From Ceriagrion tenellum (taxonomy: Eukaryota > Arthropoda > Insecta > Odonata > Coenagrionidae), in NCBI GenBank assembly GCA_963169105.1, contig OY720636.1, positions 138,871,747-138,935,746 of the forward strand: a stretch of DNA of 64,000 nt, written 5' to 3'. A program made the translations under genes and the position numbers. This document shows positions 1-12,109 of the stretch, piece by piece. Below the pieces are notes generated by a model. That model searched no databases, had not been told where the DNA came from, and was given only the letters and a program-made list of their open reading frames with translations. Numbering within the stretch: the stretch's first letter is position 1; each line of letters opens with the position of its first letter.

Positions 1-230
1 CTATCTCCCAAAGAAACCGGGAGTCTCCCCTCTTTTTCCCGCTCGCTTCCTCCATCTTCCTCCTTCTTCGACCCGTTCCCCGGTCTCCGGCTTGTCTCCC
101 GCGAAAGAAAAATCTCGCCTCACATGTTTCCTGCCGAACTGCGATTTCAATTCTTCCATTCTCTGAGCCACTCCATTCTCGGGGAGTTCAAGGAACGTCT
201 TTTCCCTTCCCACATTTCTTCCTTTGTCCA
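1..230. other. pyrimidine-rich GC-richer island, cut by window edge
   Basis: The plus strand is dominated by C and T runs with scattered CpG, and stands out from the AT-rich DNA that follows. A reading frame crosses it on the minus strand, but its protein is mostly R, E, G and K, as expected for a purine-rich strand, and shows no domain. The island is open at the window edge, so its full length is unknown. Confidence 0.5.
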
Positions 231-690
231 TATACTCCCAGGCTGGAAATTCTGTTTGTGCTGAAATGGCGGTCCTTCAGCGTTGATTTATCAAGTGGCA
301 AAAGCCTCTCTTTCAGAAAGTAGTACGAAGTAACGGAGTCATACCGTAACGTAACATGACAGCTTGTAGAAAACTTATGAAAGTAAGACGTAGAGATAAG
401 TTCAAGATATGAAGCCAACAATTATCAGCCAGGCAAAGAGCATCTTAAAGGTTTCTCTCAGCTGGCCAAAAAAAAAAGGGCGAATGGAAGAAATGTAAAC
501 CAATCTGTCCTCGGTCAGACAAATTTCAGCTCCCTACATTTAACTGATTGATGATTTTGATTTCTTAAAATAATTAAAAGTGCAGTCGGGGGATTATAAG
601 CCACGGGCACAATCTTTAGTGCATGGAAATGTTAATGTACAGTCTTATGGATTTTTGTCCAAATAACCCCCTTATTGTGGTTCTTCTCTC
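231..690. other. no gene seen
   Basis: AT-rich DNA with a short A run near 468-478. No exon, RNA gene or repeat that I can support. Confidence 0.5.
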
Positions 691-1300
691 TTCGATATTA
701 TTTAAAGGAGGTTTTTTCCAAAGCTTCCTCCTCATTATCTTATCCCTCTTTTCCCTTCGTCCTCTAAGAAACCCCGCATATTTCCTTCTTCCCCGAGCCC
801 TTAACAGCCACCTCTAGCAACTTCTCCATTTCCCTGTCCTAGTTCTCCTTGCGCCACGAATTGCTGCCGTAACAAGCCTGCTTAAATTACGTCTGTAGCT
901 CCACTTCAGGGGCCTCTCTTCTTCTTGAATGCCGTCATTTCCTCACCAGGGATCACATAATAACTATCTTGCAGCCATGCCTTTGCATTATGCCTCGCTT
1001 TATTCTCCGCGCGAATCCCAGGCATCCAACTCCCCTCGCTACCTCCCCCTGGGTCCCTCTTGCCCACCCACTCTTTACCTCTGTCACCTCTTCTCTCACT
1101 CCCTTTCCCATTTTGGCCCTTTTTTCGCCCGAATTTCAAACCGCCGGCGCGCACACACTCTCCACTGCGTGCGTTTCTCTTTCTTCTCGAACAAAAGTCC
1201 TTCCTTCTTTTCTGGAACGGTCTTCCAAGTCATCTTAATCACGTCGTCTCTACCCCGCTTAAAATCCATTCCCCTTCGCTTTTGTAAAGAGTGCTAGCTC
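690..1300. other. pyrimidine-rich GC-richer island
   Basis: Long C/T-rich stretch on the plus strand with CpG at 1,005-1,015 and 1,140-1,155. Three overlapping plus frames stay open here at once (929-1,297, 969-1,238, 1,060-1,287). That is typical of low-stop skewed composition and argues against any one of them being a real exon. Their translations are rich in S, P, L, F and H with no motif. Confidence 0.5.
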
Positions 1301-3540
1301 TCCGCCAGGAACCAGAAACCCTTTTGTTAATCCCGACGGTTAAACAGAGAATGGCCCGCGTACTAATGTCAGGGTAATTCAAGAGTTTTCGTGGGTCGGT
1401 GAAGCGCATTGAATGTAACGCCAGGGAGTAAAATACAATTTTTTTCCTGCTTCTCAATAGTTTCACCGCTGGTAGCTAGGTGAAATTGGAAATTCTTCAA
1501 ATTTGGCTCTCCTTCCAATATTTTGGGGCAGCCGGAAAACTTTTTACTATCATTCTTTCAATACAATTGATGTTCTATGTATATTTTTTCTTTTGTAGAA
1601 GATAACGCGTTCATCTTTGTTGAATGACACCATAGCCCTCTCAATTGGTAGTTATTTATATTTTTAGCACCCTTTTTTGCGTTTTAAATGCTACATATGT
1701 CAACTTTCGTAGCCTGAATAGCCAAGATTCAACACATAAACAGTTTTTACATTAAAAATAATTACGTTTCATCTCATTTGTTCCAAATTTTTAACCATTT
1801 TACAATGGTTTACCAATACAATATTGACACGATTTAATTTAAACTACCGATTTAGGGTGGCCCCTGCGAAGATGAGACTGAATTAGATTGGAAAGAAAGC
1901 GATCAAGGGACTCCGGGTTGTTGCACATTCGATGAGTTTTGATTGAAAGTGAGTATGGAAAGAAACGTTTGGTATGAGAGGGATGACAACTACTGCAGTG
2001 AAGGTATTGATTGCTCTTTATTATTTATTAGTAGGCTTTATATGAACAGAGGTACTTAACCTACAGTTGGATAAAGATGTGTTTACATCGAGAAAGGTTA
2101 TATGCGTGAAAGATACAGTTAAATGTTAAGAAGATATCTTCAGCGTTTTTACTTGAACATCATGAGAGAACCAATACTGCTGAGCCTGTATACTAGGCGT
2201 ACAAATTTATCGCTTTTCATGTACCTCCGAATGATATTCACATTCAGTGTTTGCTTGGCCTTGTACCTTATGGGGGCAGTATTTCGGACAGCACGCTCCT
2301 TGGAACTTCAAAATGGCGTTCAACCTATAAAACTTCGACGAACGACGGCTTGTGAAGCATCACCCGCCCGTATGAGGCTTCTTACACTTCAGAGGGAGAT
2401 TTAATGCGTGTCAACTACTGTCCCTCTTCACTTCTCTATAGCAAAGTTTCATGGCACCAAATCTATTCCCGACTCCAACGGTCCCAAAACTTGATATTTC
2501 AATTTTAGTTCGGTGTTCCATCGTGCTCGCTCGTCTTTGTCAACTCCATCTTATGTTTGTGATGGTCCCTCAACATCACTCTAGTACGTCCATACCAATC
2601 AAAAAGAAAACCACCTTTAAAAGCATTAAACAGTGGATGTAAATATTATCGGTTTAATTCCTAATCACCATTCAAAGTAATTATTTAGCACTCATGCACT
2701 TTTCCATGACCTTCATAGTTTCCGTGATCTGCATAAGAGCATCATGTAAAGGATGAAATAATAGAAATAAATGACTACGTGTCTATTATCAGACCTCCAA
2801 ACAGTTATGTAAGATGAGTGCCCATATTTGTTGCGTCAAGCACTGAACACCAAAACACTCTCAATTGTGCAAGTTACGGCAGTGACATTTTTAATACCTG
2901 TTATGCTTCTAAAGATGATAGATTTTGTTTATTGTTCGCGAATAAAATTCAAATAATCCTTTTCATGTCGTCAGGAATTTGAAAATGTTACATATTAAGC
3001 AATTAAGAATATGAAAAAATGTTTTCTGTTTTGTTTTTAAAGATGGCTTCCTTTCGAACTGGAAAATGTAATTTTTCTGATGAATGAAAAGCGTACCTGT
3101 TTCATTATTTTATGAATTAAAACGATTAGGTGCCGTAACGAAAGCATATACGGCACAGACTGCATCGAAAATATTACACCAAGCAAATAATTGGATTTAA
3201 ATTGCCTCAAGAGAAGTTTACTGACGTGTGATAACTATCAGTTTCCATTGGTCATGCTAAGGTCTTGAGAGGATAGATGCGACTAATGTAAAGTGAATAC
3301 AGGAAGTAATGTCATTTAATTCTATTTTAAAGAGTCCCAATCGTTTTTTGACTCATCTAAATTTAGAATTTGAACTTCCAAGCTATTTACTTACAAACGA
3401 ATTGCTATAACATTAGCCTTTGACGTTCTTCTGGAAGAGTGATTGTTTCTATCTTCGCATGATTTCCACCGCAAGACCACTCAAAGGTCTCATTCTCCTT
3501 CGTGCCTTAGGATAATAGAGTGCTCAATATATTATTTTTT
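1300..3540. other. no gene seen
   Basis: AT-rich background. A 93-codon plus frame at 2,123-2,404 is the longest open stretch. It has a hydrophobic middle but no recognisable family, no supporting splice context that I can judge, and nothing coding-like around it. I treat it as chance. Confidence 0.45.
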
Positions 3541-3559
3541 TTCCTGGCGAAATATCACC

Positions 3560-4150
3560 CTCCTTTTTCATCCGAGAATTTGGGACGGGGGCTGGCGAGG
3601 AGAATTGCAGGATGTTGGATAGAAATGTTTTGCGTGAGTGAATTTGCGTGGAATGGGGGAGCGTGCCGAGCGGAGATTTTCGTTGGAGAAGGGAAAAGTA
3701 GGGGAATGCGTGTGGGCAAAAGAGGGCTGTACGAAGTGATGGGGGCTGTTTTCGGCTGGTCGTGCAACGGAGCGAGGGTTTCTCTACGACGGGGAAGTTC
3801 GCGATGGGGTTGTGGGGGTGTAGAAGTGTGGGGGGAGGATTGGAAAAGAGAGAGAGAGAGGGTAGTGTGTGCGAGAGAGACGAGGGATGTGGAGAGAGAG
3901 AGAGAGAGAGCACGAATGGGTTTTGGTTCGGGGACAGAATGTAGCATGCAGGGGAAAGGAATGAGGTGCTCGCCGCAAGAGAAAGGAAAGCAAGAAAGAC
4001 ATAGTGATGAAGTTTCACGTGAGGACAAAAAAAGTAAAAGGTCGGCGGCTGGAACGAATCTGAGAATAAAAGAGGATTTCTTGACATGTAAAAAATTCGG
4101 AGCAAAGGTCGACGGAGATGAACTGAGGAAACGACAAAGAAGTTGAGTAT
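3560..4150. other. purine-rich island with (GA)n tracts
   Basis: The plus strand is strongly G/A-rich with CpG. It contains (AG)n at 3,848-3,860 and 3,892-3,910. Plus frame 3,520-4,146 (208 codons) and minus frame 3,524-4,105 (193 codons) overlap almost completely. Both translations are biased by the base skew (R/E/G on plus, S/L/P/H on minus), so neither is convincing as protein. Confidence 0.55.
3848..3910. repeat. (AG)n microsatellite, two tracts
   Basis: Two uninterrupted AG tracts (3,848-3,860 and 3,892-3,910) are separated by a mixed purine segment with TGTG. They are read directly from the sequence and lie inside the purine-rich island. Confidence 0.85.
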
Positions 4151-4740
4151 AATTACATTGGAAATACTACATATAATACTGTGGGCATTACACCTTGAGA
4201 TAAATGTGATTTTACAATAGAAAAAATAATAACCTTATTTAAAGGTTATGGATTGTGCACTGAGGACGCAACTTGGTATCTCCGTAAATCTTTTTGATCG
4301 ATATTTAAAATGCTATTATTTTACCTGAATTAGAGTTAATAAGCTGCTGACGCTTTTTAATGAAGTCGTCTAGGTAAACTTTTTTACTCGATATTAAATG
4401 AGGCACACGGAAAGAAATCAAATAGTCATATGACGAAGTTTAATTCAAGGATAAAAAAGTCGTCAGGTCGTCTGCTAGGACTAATCTAAGGAAAAAAGAG
4501 GATTAATTGGCATGTATAAAAATGTAAAACAAAGATCAACGAAGACAAACCGGGGAATCAGTATTAAAATGTTGTAAAATTAAATGGGACCTAGGGCATA
4601 CATAAGCGTGGAAATGTCTTCTCGTGAAGAAGATTAGTTTGAAATGACGCAACACCATTCGAAATAAAGAAATAATTGATCAAACTACAAATATTTTACC
4701 TGAAGAGAGGAATTCAGCTATTAAGGATTTTTTATTTAGA
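3959..4740 (+). repeat. diverged tandem duplication, unit about 0.42 kb
   Basis: Two neighbouring segments, about 3,959-4,370 and 4,397-4,740, align along most of their length. Landmarks in the same order are aatgagg, ggaaag, gaagttt, a run of a ending aagt, ggtcg, aaaagaggatt, ggcatgta or gacatgta, caaag, and ttttacctga. The second copy is clearly more AT-rich and has lost several CpG sites of the first copy, for example tcgacgg against tcaacga. No protein reading is conserved between the copies. This is an old local duplication by eye alignment; its exact ends are uncertain. Confidence 0.6.
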
Positions 4741-4744
4741 CTTG

Positions 4745-5335
4745 TTGGTTTTATATTTCATTCGATACAAAAAGAAGCACTGTATTGATATATGGAACGC
4801 AAAATGCTATTTTTTAATCTAATATTGAATTAATAAATTGGATTGAGAGTGAAGTGCATTGGTGATTATGTATATTAGCTAAAAGCTCGATATCTGCTCA
4901 TTAATGAAATTTGTTAATTTAGTTCAATAGATCTATTCAAAAGAATCCATGAATCGGCGAAAGTTTCACGTTTCTAGGTATACGCAACCAGTCAGTTTTA
5001 ACTACTGATACGGTAGATATTTTCAAAAAATATTCCAGTCAATGTGATATTCAGTCTCAAAAGAATCAATTGGCCTCAAAGTTTTCCGAAAAATGGCAGA
5101 ACAATCCTTTGAAAAATTAGCGATTTGTTTTTGACTCGAAAAAAAAGAAAAGATAAACTCCTGGTCCCACCCCAGAAACAAAACACCAACGGGGAGTTTC
5201 CAAACAAGGAGTTTATACTGGAAAGCCTCCCGGAATTGAGCGTCGGGAACACATCCTGGTCGAATAAATTCCTTTTGAAATGCATTTGGTTCCATTTTAT
5301 TCCAGCCTCAAAGATCGCTCGGATCGTTGAAATGA
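4745..5335. other. no gene seen
   Basis: AT-rich. Two overlapping frames on opposite strands (5,125-5,349 plus and 5,023-5,295 minus) cancel each other as evidence, and neither shows a domain. Confidence 0.45.
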
Positions 5336-5339
5336 GAGC

Positions 5340-5790
5340 TCATCGGTGATATCGTATAAAAAAATAAATAAAAAGGAGAGAAGAGGGAAATGGGGTCGGT
5401 TGCTGCGTGTTTGGGGGAGGGGAACTCTGCTCGTTTGGATCCGGGGGGCCTCCGTTTGCTCACCCCACCCACCCTTCGACACGCCCCACGGGTACCGGGG
5501 CCCCCCCTCCCCGCCCACTATAACAACGCTCCTTCCCCAATACAACCCCACAAAGCCACTCTATCTATTGTTCGCGGAGAGTGGTTGTGAAAGAGTTGGA
5601 CGGAGATAATACATAAACGTCAAGAATCTATGAAAATAGCTATCCAACCCTTTCTCCTAATCCGATACTCCCCCATCCCTCCTCCAAAACCACCCCTATA
5701 CCATTCAAATTGTCCATACTTTTCAACGAATCGAGATCACGTTGTGCCCTCCCCTATTTTCACCCTCGGGGGCTCTCTTAACCTCTTGAA
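5340..5790. other. skewed island: purine-rich then C-rich
   Basis: A purine-rich stretch (5,365-5,450) is followed by a very C-rich stretch (5,455-5,790) on the same strand, with CpG and runs of C. It shares the general look of the other islands. Overlapping open frames on both strands are explained by composition. Confidence 0.5.
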
Positions 5791-5799
5791 CTCCCACAC

Positions 5800-7610
5800 C
5801 CGGGAAAATTTGACAGGCCATATGAAATTTCACTTCTAACTTAATTACAGGAAATAGAATAATCATTATGTAATCAAAACCTAAACTCACTCGATTGGAG
5901 CTTTGCATAATGTGTCTCTAATAAGTTTAATAATAGAGGTGTAAGAATCATGATGCTGGAGGTCAGAAACATTGAGCTCGCAAAGAGAGTAGTTGAGAAG
6001 AAGCCACGAGAAATAAATTGTTGAGCAAACATTTGTAACGTGAAAATGTATTTTTGGGACTAATTAAATTCTTAGAAACTCGGCGCTGCAGGCGAATGCT
6101 CAAGATCTAGTTGAAGGATTGGGTTAGAAACGAGGAATCCATAAGGTTAGAATTAGGATGAGGAAAAACCAAATGTACCATTTGCATGATAATCTCTTTG
6201 GATTTTAAACGTATGTAATTGATTTTTTTCGAGAGATGTAACTCCCAATGTAATAATACTGCTATTCACACATTTACTTCAATGTTAGCAATTACTTTTT
6301 TGTAGCGAAATTAAAGCGTTGCTGAAGTAAATAGGAATGTAAAACGAGTGAAGGAAGTTTACATTTCGCCTGGCAGTTGCGACGGTTTGTAAAAAGGGAA
6401 TCACCTAGTGAGAACGTTAGGGACGGGAAGTCCGCATTTCCGAGGATTGAGGTATAATATAATGGAAGGTTGCTTAGAAGTTGAATTCTCGGAACTTATA
6501 GTGAGGGTAATGTCAACTCATAAAAATGGTATCCCTCAGTTATCAGAGCCACGCTAGCATTGCCAGCGATGGCAAGATATAGGAGCTTCCGCAATACTCG
6601 ATTGCTTTTGAAGTAGCACTGATCTCATTGCTTCAGGTTTCCTTTCGTGATTACCGGTGGGAGTGACGTGTACCATTCACCACAATCTTGGCAGAGTTTG
6701 CTCATCTACGGTGGACATGAAGCATTATGAACGTCATCGGTATTTAATCTTTGCTATTTTACATAAACGTAATTGGTATTTTTTCACCCTTGTTTATAAA
6801 CGCTTCCATGAATTTCTTCACCAAAGCCGTGTATATTTATCAACTTCATGCTTTCTTGTAATTCCTTTGCAACATGCGTTACACTCTGCCCTGTCACAAG
6901 TGATAGGAAATATGACCACTTAAATAAGAAAAAATATAGGAGTTAATTTTACAGAAACAATTTGTTTGTCAGAAACTATTTTACAGAAACTATTTCCTTA
7001 TTGCATACTTTTGTCAAGCATATAAGTAAATCTTTGTTGAATATATATCTCATTCCTTGAAAATATTTTACCATTAGGCGATGCCTGCATAGACTTAGCC
7101 CAACGTTGGCAGAGGTATGTCGAAATTTGAAGCTAATCCAATGTGCAAAAAATCATTTTTCATCTGAATATCTCTGTACAAGATCATTTTAAATATTATT
7201 AACTAATTTCACCAACTCCCATGATAGTGATTTTGTTATCACCACAGGAAAAATTTGCTACATAAATCTAGCATTCAATATTAATTGTCTCCCCTTTTGT
7301 ATGTAAGCTTTTATTTTCAACTACGAATTTTGAAAACCAAATGTTAGTGTGCATAAAATACTTGAAAATTTTAATCGATTTTTCTTTACTTATAATCCAA
7401 AATATGACTTTTCAGTTAATCAATTACCATTAATCAAACCATTATCAATCTATAAAAATACTCTCTTAATCCAAGAAAAAGTATTGCCCAAATCTGAATA
7501 AAAAATTATATTGAGCTAATTCGCGTTCACGTTTAACTCTTAATTTTGATAGAAGAGCACTGACTTGGAGTTAAATTCCGCAAAGATTGTTTTTTCTTTC
7601 GTTGCAGGAA
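5800..7610. other. no gene seen
   Basis: AT-rich background. The 88-codon plus frame at 6,657-6,923 has no recognisable motif. No inverted repeat or microsatellite of note. Confidence 0.45.
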
Positions 7611-7619
7611 ACAATTTAT

Positions 7620-8560
7620 GGTGAGGAGAAAGTCATGTTAGACATGGGCTTGAGGACGTTTTGTTTTACCTCATGGAGGGGGCTGGCATGCCTCCGTGCG
7701 TGGTGAAGGCGGGGCGGAGCGAGATGGAGGGAGTTGGAATGCTGTGGGGCGTCTTTGATCGCAAGGGGAGAAATGATTCGAGTGCAGCGGGCCGGGGCGC
7801 TTGCAGTTGAGAGCTGTCCGCTCCCTTTTGACAAAGAGATCCCGCGGAACACGTTCACTCGGCGGAGTATCGACGGAATGTAAACAGAAAAGAAGCGAGA
7901 GGAGGGGCGAGTCTGCAGTCCAATGATTGACCCAATTCCATGCGCAAAACATCACGCTCCGACGGGCCGTCCTATACCCCTCTCCACAGCCCTCCCTTCC
8001 TCCCGCCCTCTCCCATCACCCCACTGTACCGCGAACCCATTCTCACCCCGTTATAAAAAGCCTCGTTTTAACCGCCAACACCCCCTCCCTCTCAGCCCAC
8101 ATTGGCAACGCCTACTCTTCGCTCCAATTCCGCACGATTACTGAATTTGCGTCGTAACGCTGCGTGAAACACCAGAACGGACGCGTTTACAGTTCCTCAG
8201 ATCGACCAACAGACCGGCGTGGGTGCAAAAGAGAGAAACAGGGTATGGGTGATGGCGGCGAGGGCGCATTACCTCTGAATGGCGCCCCCAGTTGCATTAT
8301 TAGTCATTTTGCGTGGATGGCTGTGGCCTCGAGGATTTTGAGGTGGGCACCACCAATTCCGTTGGCGACGGTGGTGGTTCATGGTAGCACCGCGGTGCAC
8401 TTTGCGAATCCGCCCACTCCATTAACGGCATCTACGGTGAATCCGCTTCTACGTCTGTGTGCGTGTCCGTTTGCGTGTGCGAATTTCAGGGTGGTTTCGG
8501 CTTCAGCTCACGGTCCACGAGCTCTTCCGCACGTGGAATTAAACCCTTACTGTATTGCCA
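7620..8560. other. skew-switching CpG island
   Basis: The plus strand is purine-rich at about 7,640-7,920 and then turns pyrimidine-rich at about 7,970-8,110, followed by a mixed GC-richer, CpG-containing segment to about 8,560. A 179-codon plus frame (8,164-8,703) runs through the mixed part and out into AT-rich DNA. It has no domain that I recognise. A promoter or first-exon region of an unseen gene is possible but unsupported. Confidence 0.5.
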
Positions 8561-8569
8561 TCGCTTTAA

Positions 8570-9550
8570 ACCTCGCCTCAAACCATTTTCCCATAAATAA
8601 GAGATACAGGATTGTATCCACAAGCCCTCCAATGCAAATCCGACTAAGTATATGGTTCAACATCTCATGTCAAATGCATTCGATGTTTACCTTCACAAAT
8701 TAAGATGATCTTTCTTCTTTCAATTATGCTGATTCTAGAGATCGTTGATGATTTCGGATTAGAATATAAGTATTTTCTATGGTAATTAAACACTTAAATA
8801 GAAGGCTATATATTTCAGTATAGAGTTCTAAATTATTTCAAGCAGCTTAAAAGTTAACTGTCATATCTAGTCTTGTCTTAAAACATATGAAATGACTTAC
8901 AATTTAGCATCCTGTTAATATTTTTTGGACAGAGCCTTATTACATCATACTAGTAACCTTTTCATATCTACGGTACATAACTAGAGTATGCTTAATGTTT
9001 GAGATAGTAAATTTCCTAGAAAATGATATATTATTGTGGTATTTAAAATGCTTGAGATAAGTTATTATTTTTGAGCAAGAATGCTTCAAATATCCATTTC
9101 GCAAATAATAGTAAACTGAGCATATGGTGATGAGATTTTGCTAATAAGAATCTATTATCGTGGCAGAGATTTATGTGAAGGCCGTTTATTTACAAAATTT
9201 GCTATTTTACATCGGAAAATAAGTTAAATAGACGCTGATGAAATGCTTTTTAGAGGTTATTCATTTCAAAGGTGCGCGGTTGAAAGAAAGAGATGTTTTA
9301 AAATTTTTGTTTTATCCTGGTATAATATTTGCTTCTTGATTTCTGTCCATAATATATTTAGTCTTTCTTACAAGCTTTATCATCTCAGAGTATACTTTTA
9401 AAACGGACACTTATTTGAGGAAAATATCTCAAAAATAGTAGGCAAATGTAAGGTCTAATTATAGAAAGGATTATATAGATTCTTTGCTATATATTTTCAA
9501 GAATAATAATAAAAGTTACGTATCACCACTCTCTTGATTGCGAACAAACT
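8570..9550. other. no gene seen
   Basis: Very AT-rich, no open frame of note and no repeat structure that I could detect. Confidence 0.5.
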
Positions 9551-9556
9551 TGATAA

Positions 9557-9880
9557 CTCTGGTTTATATTTACTTCAAAATTCTATGCAGTTAAACACAA
9601 TCAAACACCTTGCACATTTCATTTTTTTGATGCTGCTGTTAACAATCGCAGATCTCAAGGAAATAATAACTATTCAACCTCTAATGCAAACCTTACTTTT
9701 GAATCTAGTAATGCCGATAACGTCTTCGACAGCTATGATTTTCATTCAAGTTTACTTAGGTTACAAGTGAATTCAAATGTACTTGAGGCATTCTGCTCGG
9801 CGACAGTTGGAGCAATTTCAAACAAAGAACTTCAAAACCTTGAGTATATGGCGAGGGTGGTGGACTTTTTATTGAAGTGA
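9557..9880 (+). other. uncharacterised open frame without a start codon
   Basis: A frame is open from just after a TAA at 9,554 to a TGA at 9,878-9,880, about 107 codons, with no early ATG. Its second half is polar and looks more protein-like than the background, for example NADNVFDSYDFHSSLLRL and NKELQNLEYMARVVDFLLK. The DNA from about 9,780 to 10,150 is also less AT-rich than its surroundings. It could be an internal exon or a decayed transposon fragment. I recognise no family, and chance is not excluded. Confidence 0.2.
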
Positions 9881-9884
9881 AGCA

Positions 9885-11410
9885 TTAGAAACTAGGAGTC
9901 TTAGATGTGTCCTTCCAAGTATCACAAAGTGTCAGCCGTTGGCATTCAAGTCGTGCAATCATTACAATGCCTTATTTGACGAAGACGCAACTCTCGTACC
10001 AACTTGTAGAGTTGCTCAAGATATCTCGTACGTCTAGTTGGCCATGCATTCAAGCGCAAAATGACTTCGGCGCTCAGAACATTAACAATCTGGGAGCAAA
10101 ATACATTGAAGAGTAATTGTAATACACCGCTGTAGAGCCATTGTTAAGGATCCCTTATTTTTGGGTAACAGAGGTCGGCTTAATGAACCCATTGAATTTA
10201 CTGTTCTAAGTGAAAAGTACAGAAAACTGTAACAAATTTGAGTGTACAAATATCATATTAGCAGTGATATTTATGTAAAATCAATTATATTTCTTCAGAG
10301 AGATATGTCATGGAGCATAAAAGCATGAAGTGACACCTGGTATCACAGCAGCTAAAAGCGACTTAATTATACCTGCTATAATGTTTTATTATTACATATA
10401 ATATACTTTATGTCTATGACTTAGATGATAAAGTATTTTTCGTATAATTATTGTGCTTGCTGTTAAAATGGAAAAGTTGTGTAATGATTTTACAGAAATA
10501 CTTAAGTATCTCAAATGACATGATTTTATTTAATTTCACCACATTTTAGTAAATTTTTTCTTATCTTCTTAGTATTTTAAAGACCTTCGAAAAGCGTCGG
10601 GATAGTTAACCCAGAGTTATTGGAATCAAAACTTGACATTTATATTATAACATATTTCATCGCAATCTTTATCTGCAGTATTTAACAATATTTTGCGGAA
10701 GTAATTAAGAGATTTTTAGTGCTTCACCACATTGAATATCTCCAATGGATAAATCATGCAATTTTTCTTAAAAAAATATTTTAGTGAGAGGCCTTGTAGC
10801 TTAAAAAACATACAAAATGTCTCATTCTCCATGTACGATGATCTTAAGTCATTTTTTCATGGAGCAATTAAAATAGAAGCACACATGTTATGCTTAAATT
10901 TTGATTGTAAAAATACAAATAAAGCATTAAAAATTCTTATTTGAATCTTCAGCCCAAGTCATTTATTTTATTTTCCTTTCCAAAAGAAATATTTTATCAA
11001 TCGCACCAAATATTTTATAATGAAAGCGATAAATTGGAGTTAATCGGTAAAACAGGTTTCATGTTTTTTTTAATCAGGTGTTTTTTAAGTGTTTCAACTG
11101 TGGCTTCAAAATATGGGAATTAAAAAAGGGAAAAGCGAATGGAAGACCAATATATTGCTACAAATGCATACAAATAGTGTTCAAGTGTGTAAAAGAATGC
11201 TGTGTATGAGTCATACTTTGTGAGTGTAGGTGACTTCTTGAAAGAGTAATCTTAAAAACCCATTTCTCTTAATATATTTTACCTACGGTGGAATAACACT
11301 CCGTAGCACTTAAACTAAACAATGATACAGAAAACTGTGATTGAAATGAGCTTATCGTAGACTGTGGGTAAGTGGTTGCCAAACTTTTAAGGGTTTAATG
11401 CATCGCTAGC
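9885..11410. other. no gene seen
   Basis: AT-rich after about 10,250. Around 9,900-10,120 two plus frames are open in parallel (one is 9,907-10,116) without a recognisable domain. The rest holds only short open stretches (10,756-10,944 and 10,941-11,123) made of AT-driven residues (K, N, F, I). Confidence 0.4.
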
Positions 11411-11414
11411 TGCT

Positions 11415-12100
11415 AGTGTGCAAGAGAAAGAGCATTGGAAAGGAATGGCGGCCGGAGTGGATAATGGGAGTGGAAACGAGGGGCAAGAGTTGTACCTGCG
11501 TGATGGATTGAATATTAATGACAGCAACAATTCCGCGGAAGCAAATGCAAATGCACCCTTAACGGTATCTCATCCCACCCGCGGCTGTAATGAGGGGGGA
11601 AGTGAAGGAGTGGAAGGAACGGTGTTGAACAGAGACAGCGAAGGGAGGTGAGTGAGTAATGGAGGTTGTACAAGAGAAATTCACCCCCTCCATCACCCCC
11701 CGTCTCCCACCCCGCTATATCCACTTCCTGCGCACTAACCTCCCACCTTCACTCATCCACAGACACTCCCCTCTACCACCCTACAACCCCTCCCACCTCT
11801 CCCACCCAACACCCACATCTGGCGCGCAAGTACTCGAGACACGGGATTCCGAGAGAATGTGAGAGGGTGGCATGTAGAGAGGGGGGACCGGAAAAAAGTG
11901 TGTTTCAGAAGTGTGTGAATTGCACGTTGGGTCGTACGAGAATTTCGCGGCTGAAAAGCACGAAGAAGGCGTGAGCGGAGGTGCGAACGACTCGGGGAAG
12001 ATTTGTGTTGAATACATTGAGATGAGAAAAGGTTTGGGAAAGGATCGACGAAATCTTTTAACCATCGGCATCGTCACTTGGAACGACATTGTTTCATAAA
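11415..12100. other. skew-switching island (R-Y-R)
   Basis: The plus strand is purine-rich at 11,415-11,660, sharply pyrimidine-rich at 11,680-11,820, then purine-rich again to about 12,060. CpG occurs throughout. Several short frames overlap on both strands and show no domain. Confidence 0.5.
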
Positions 12101-12109
12101 GACCACTCA

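Noticed and set aside
3520..4146. 208-codon plus frame against 193-codon minus frame
   Set aside because: Two long antiparallel frames in one purine-rich island with GA repeats are explained by the low stop density of skewed DNA.
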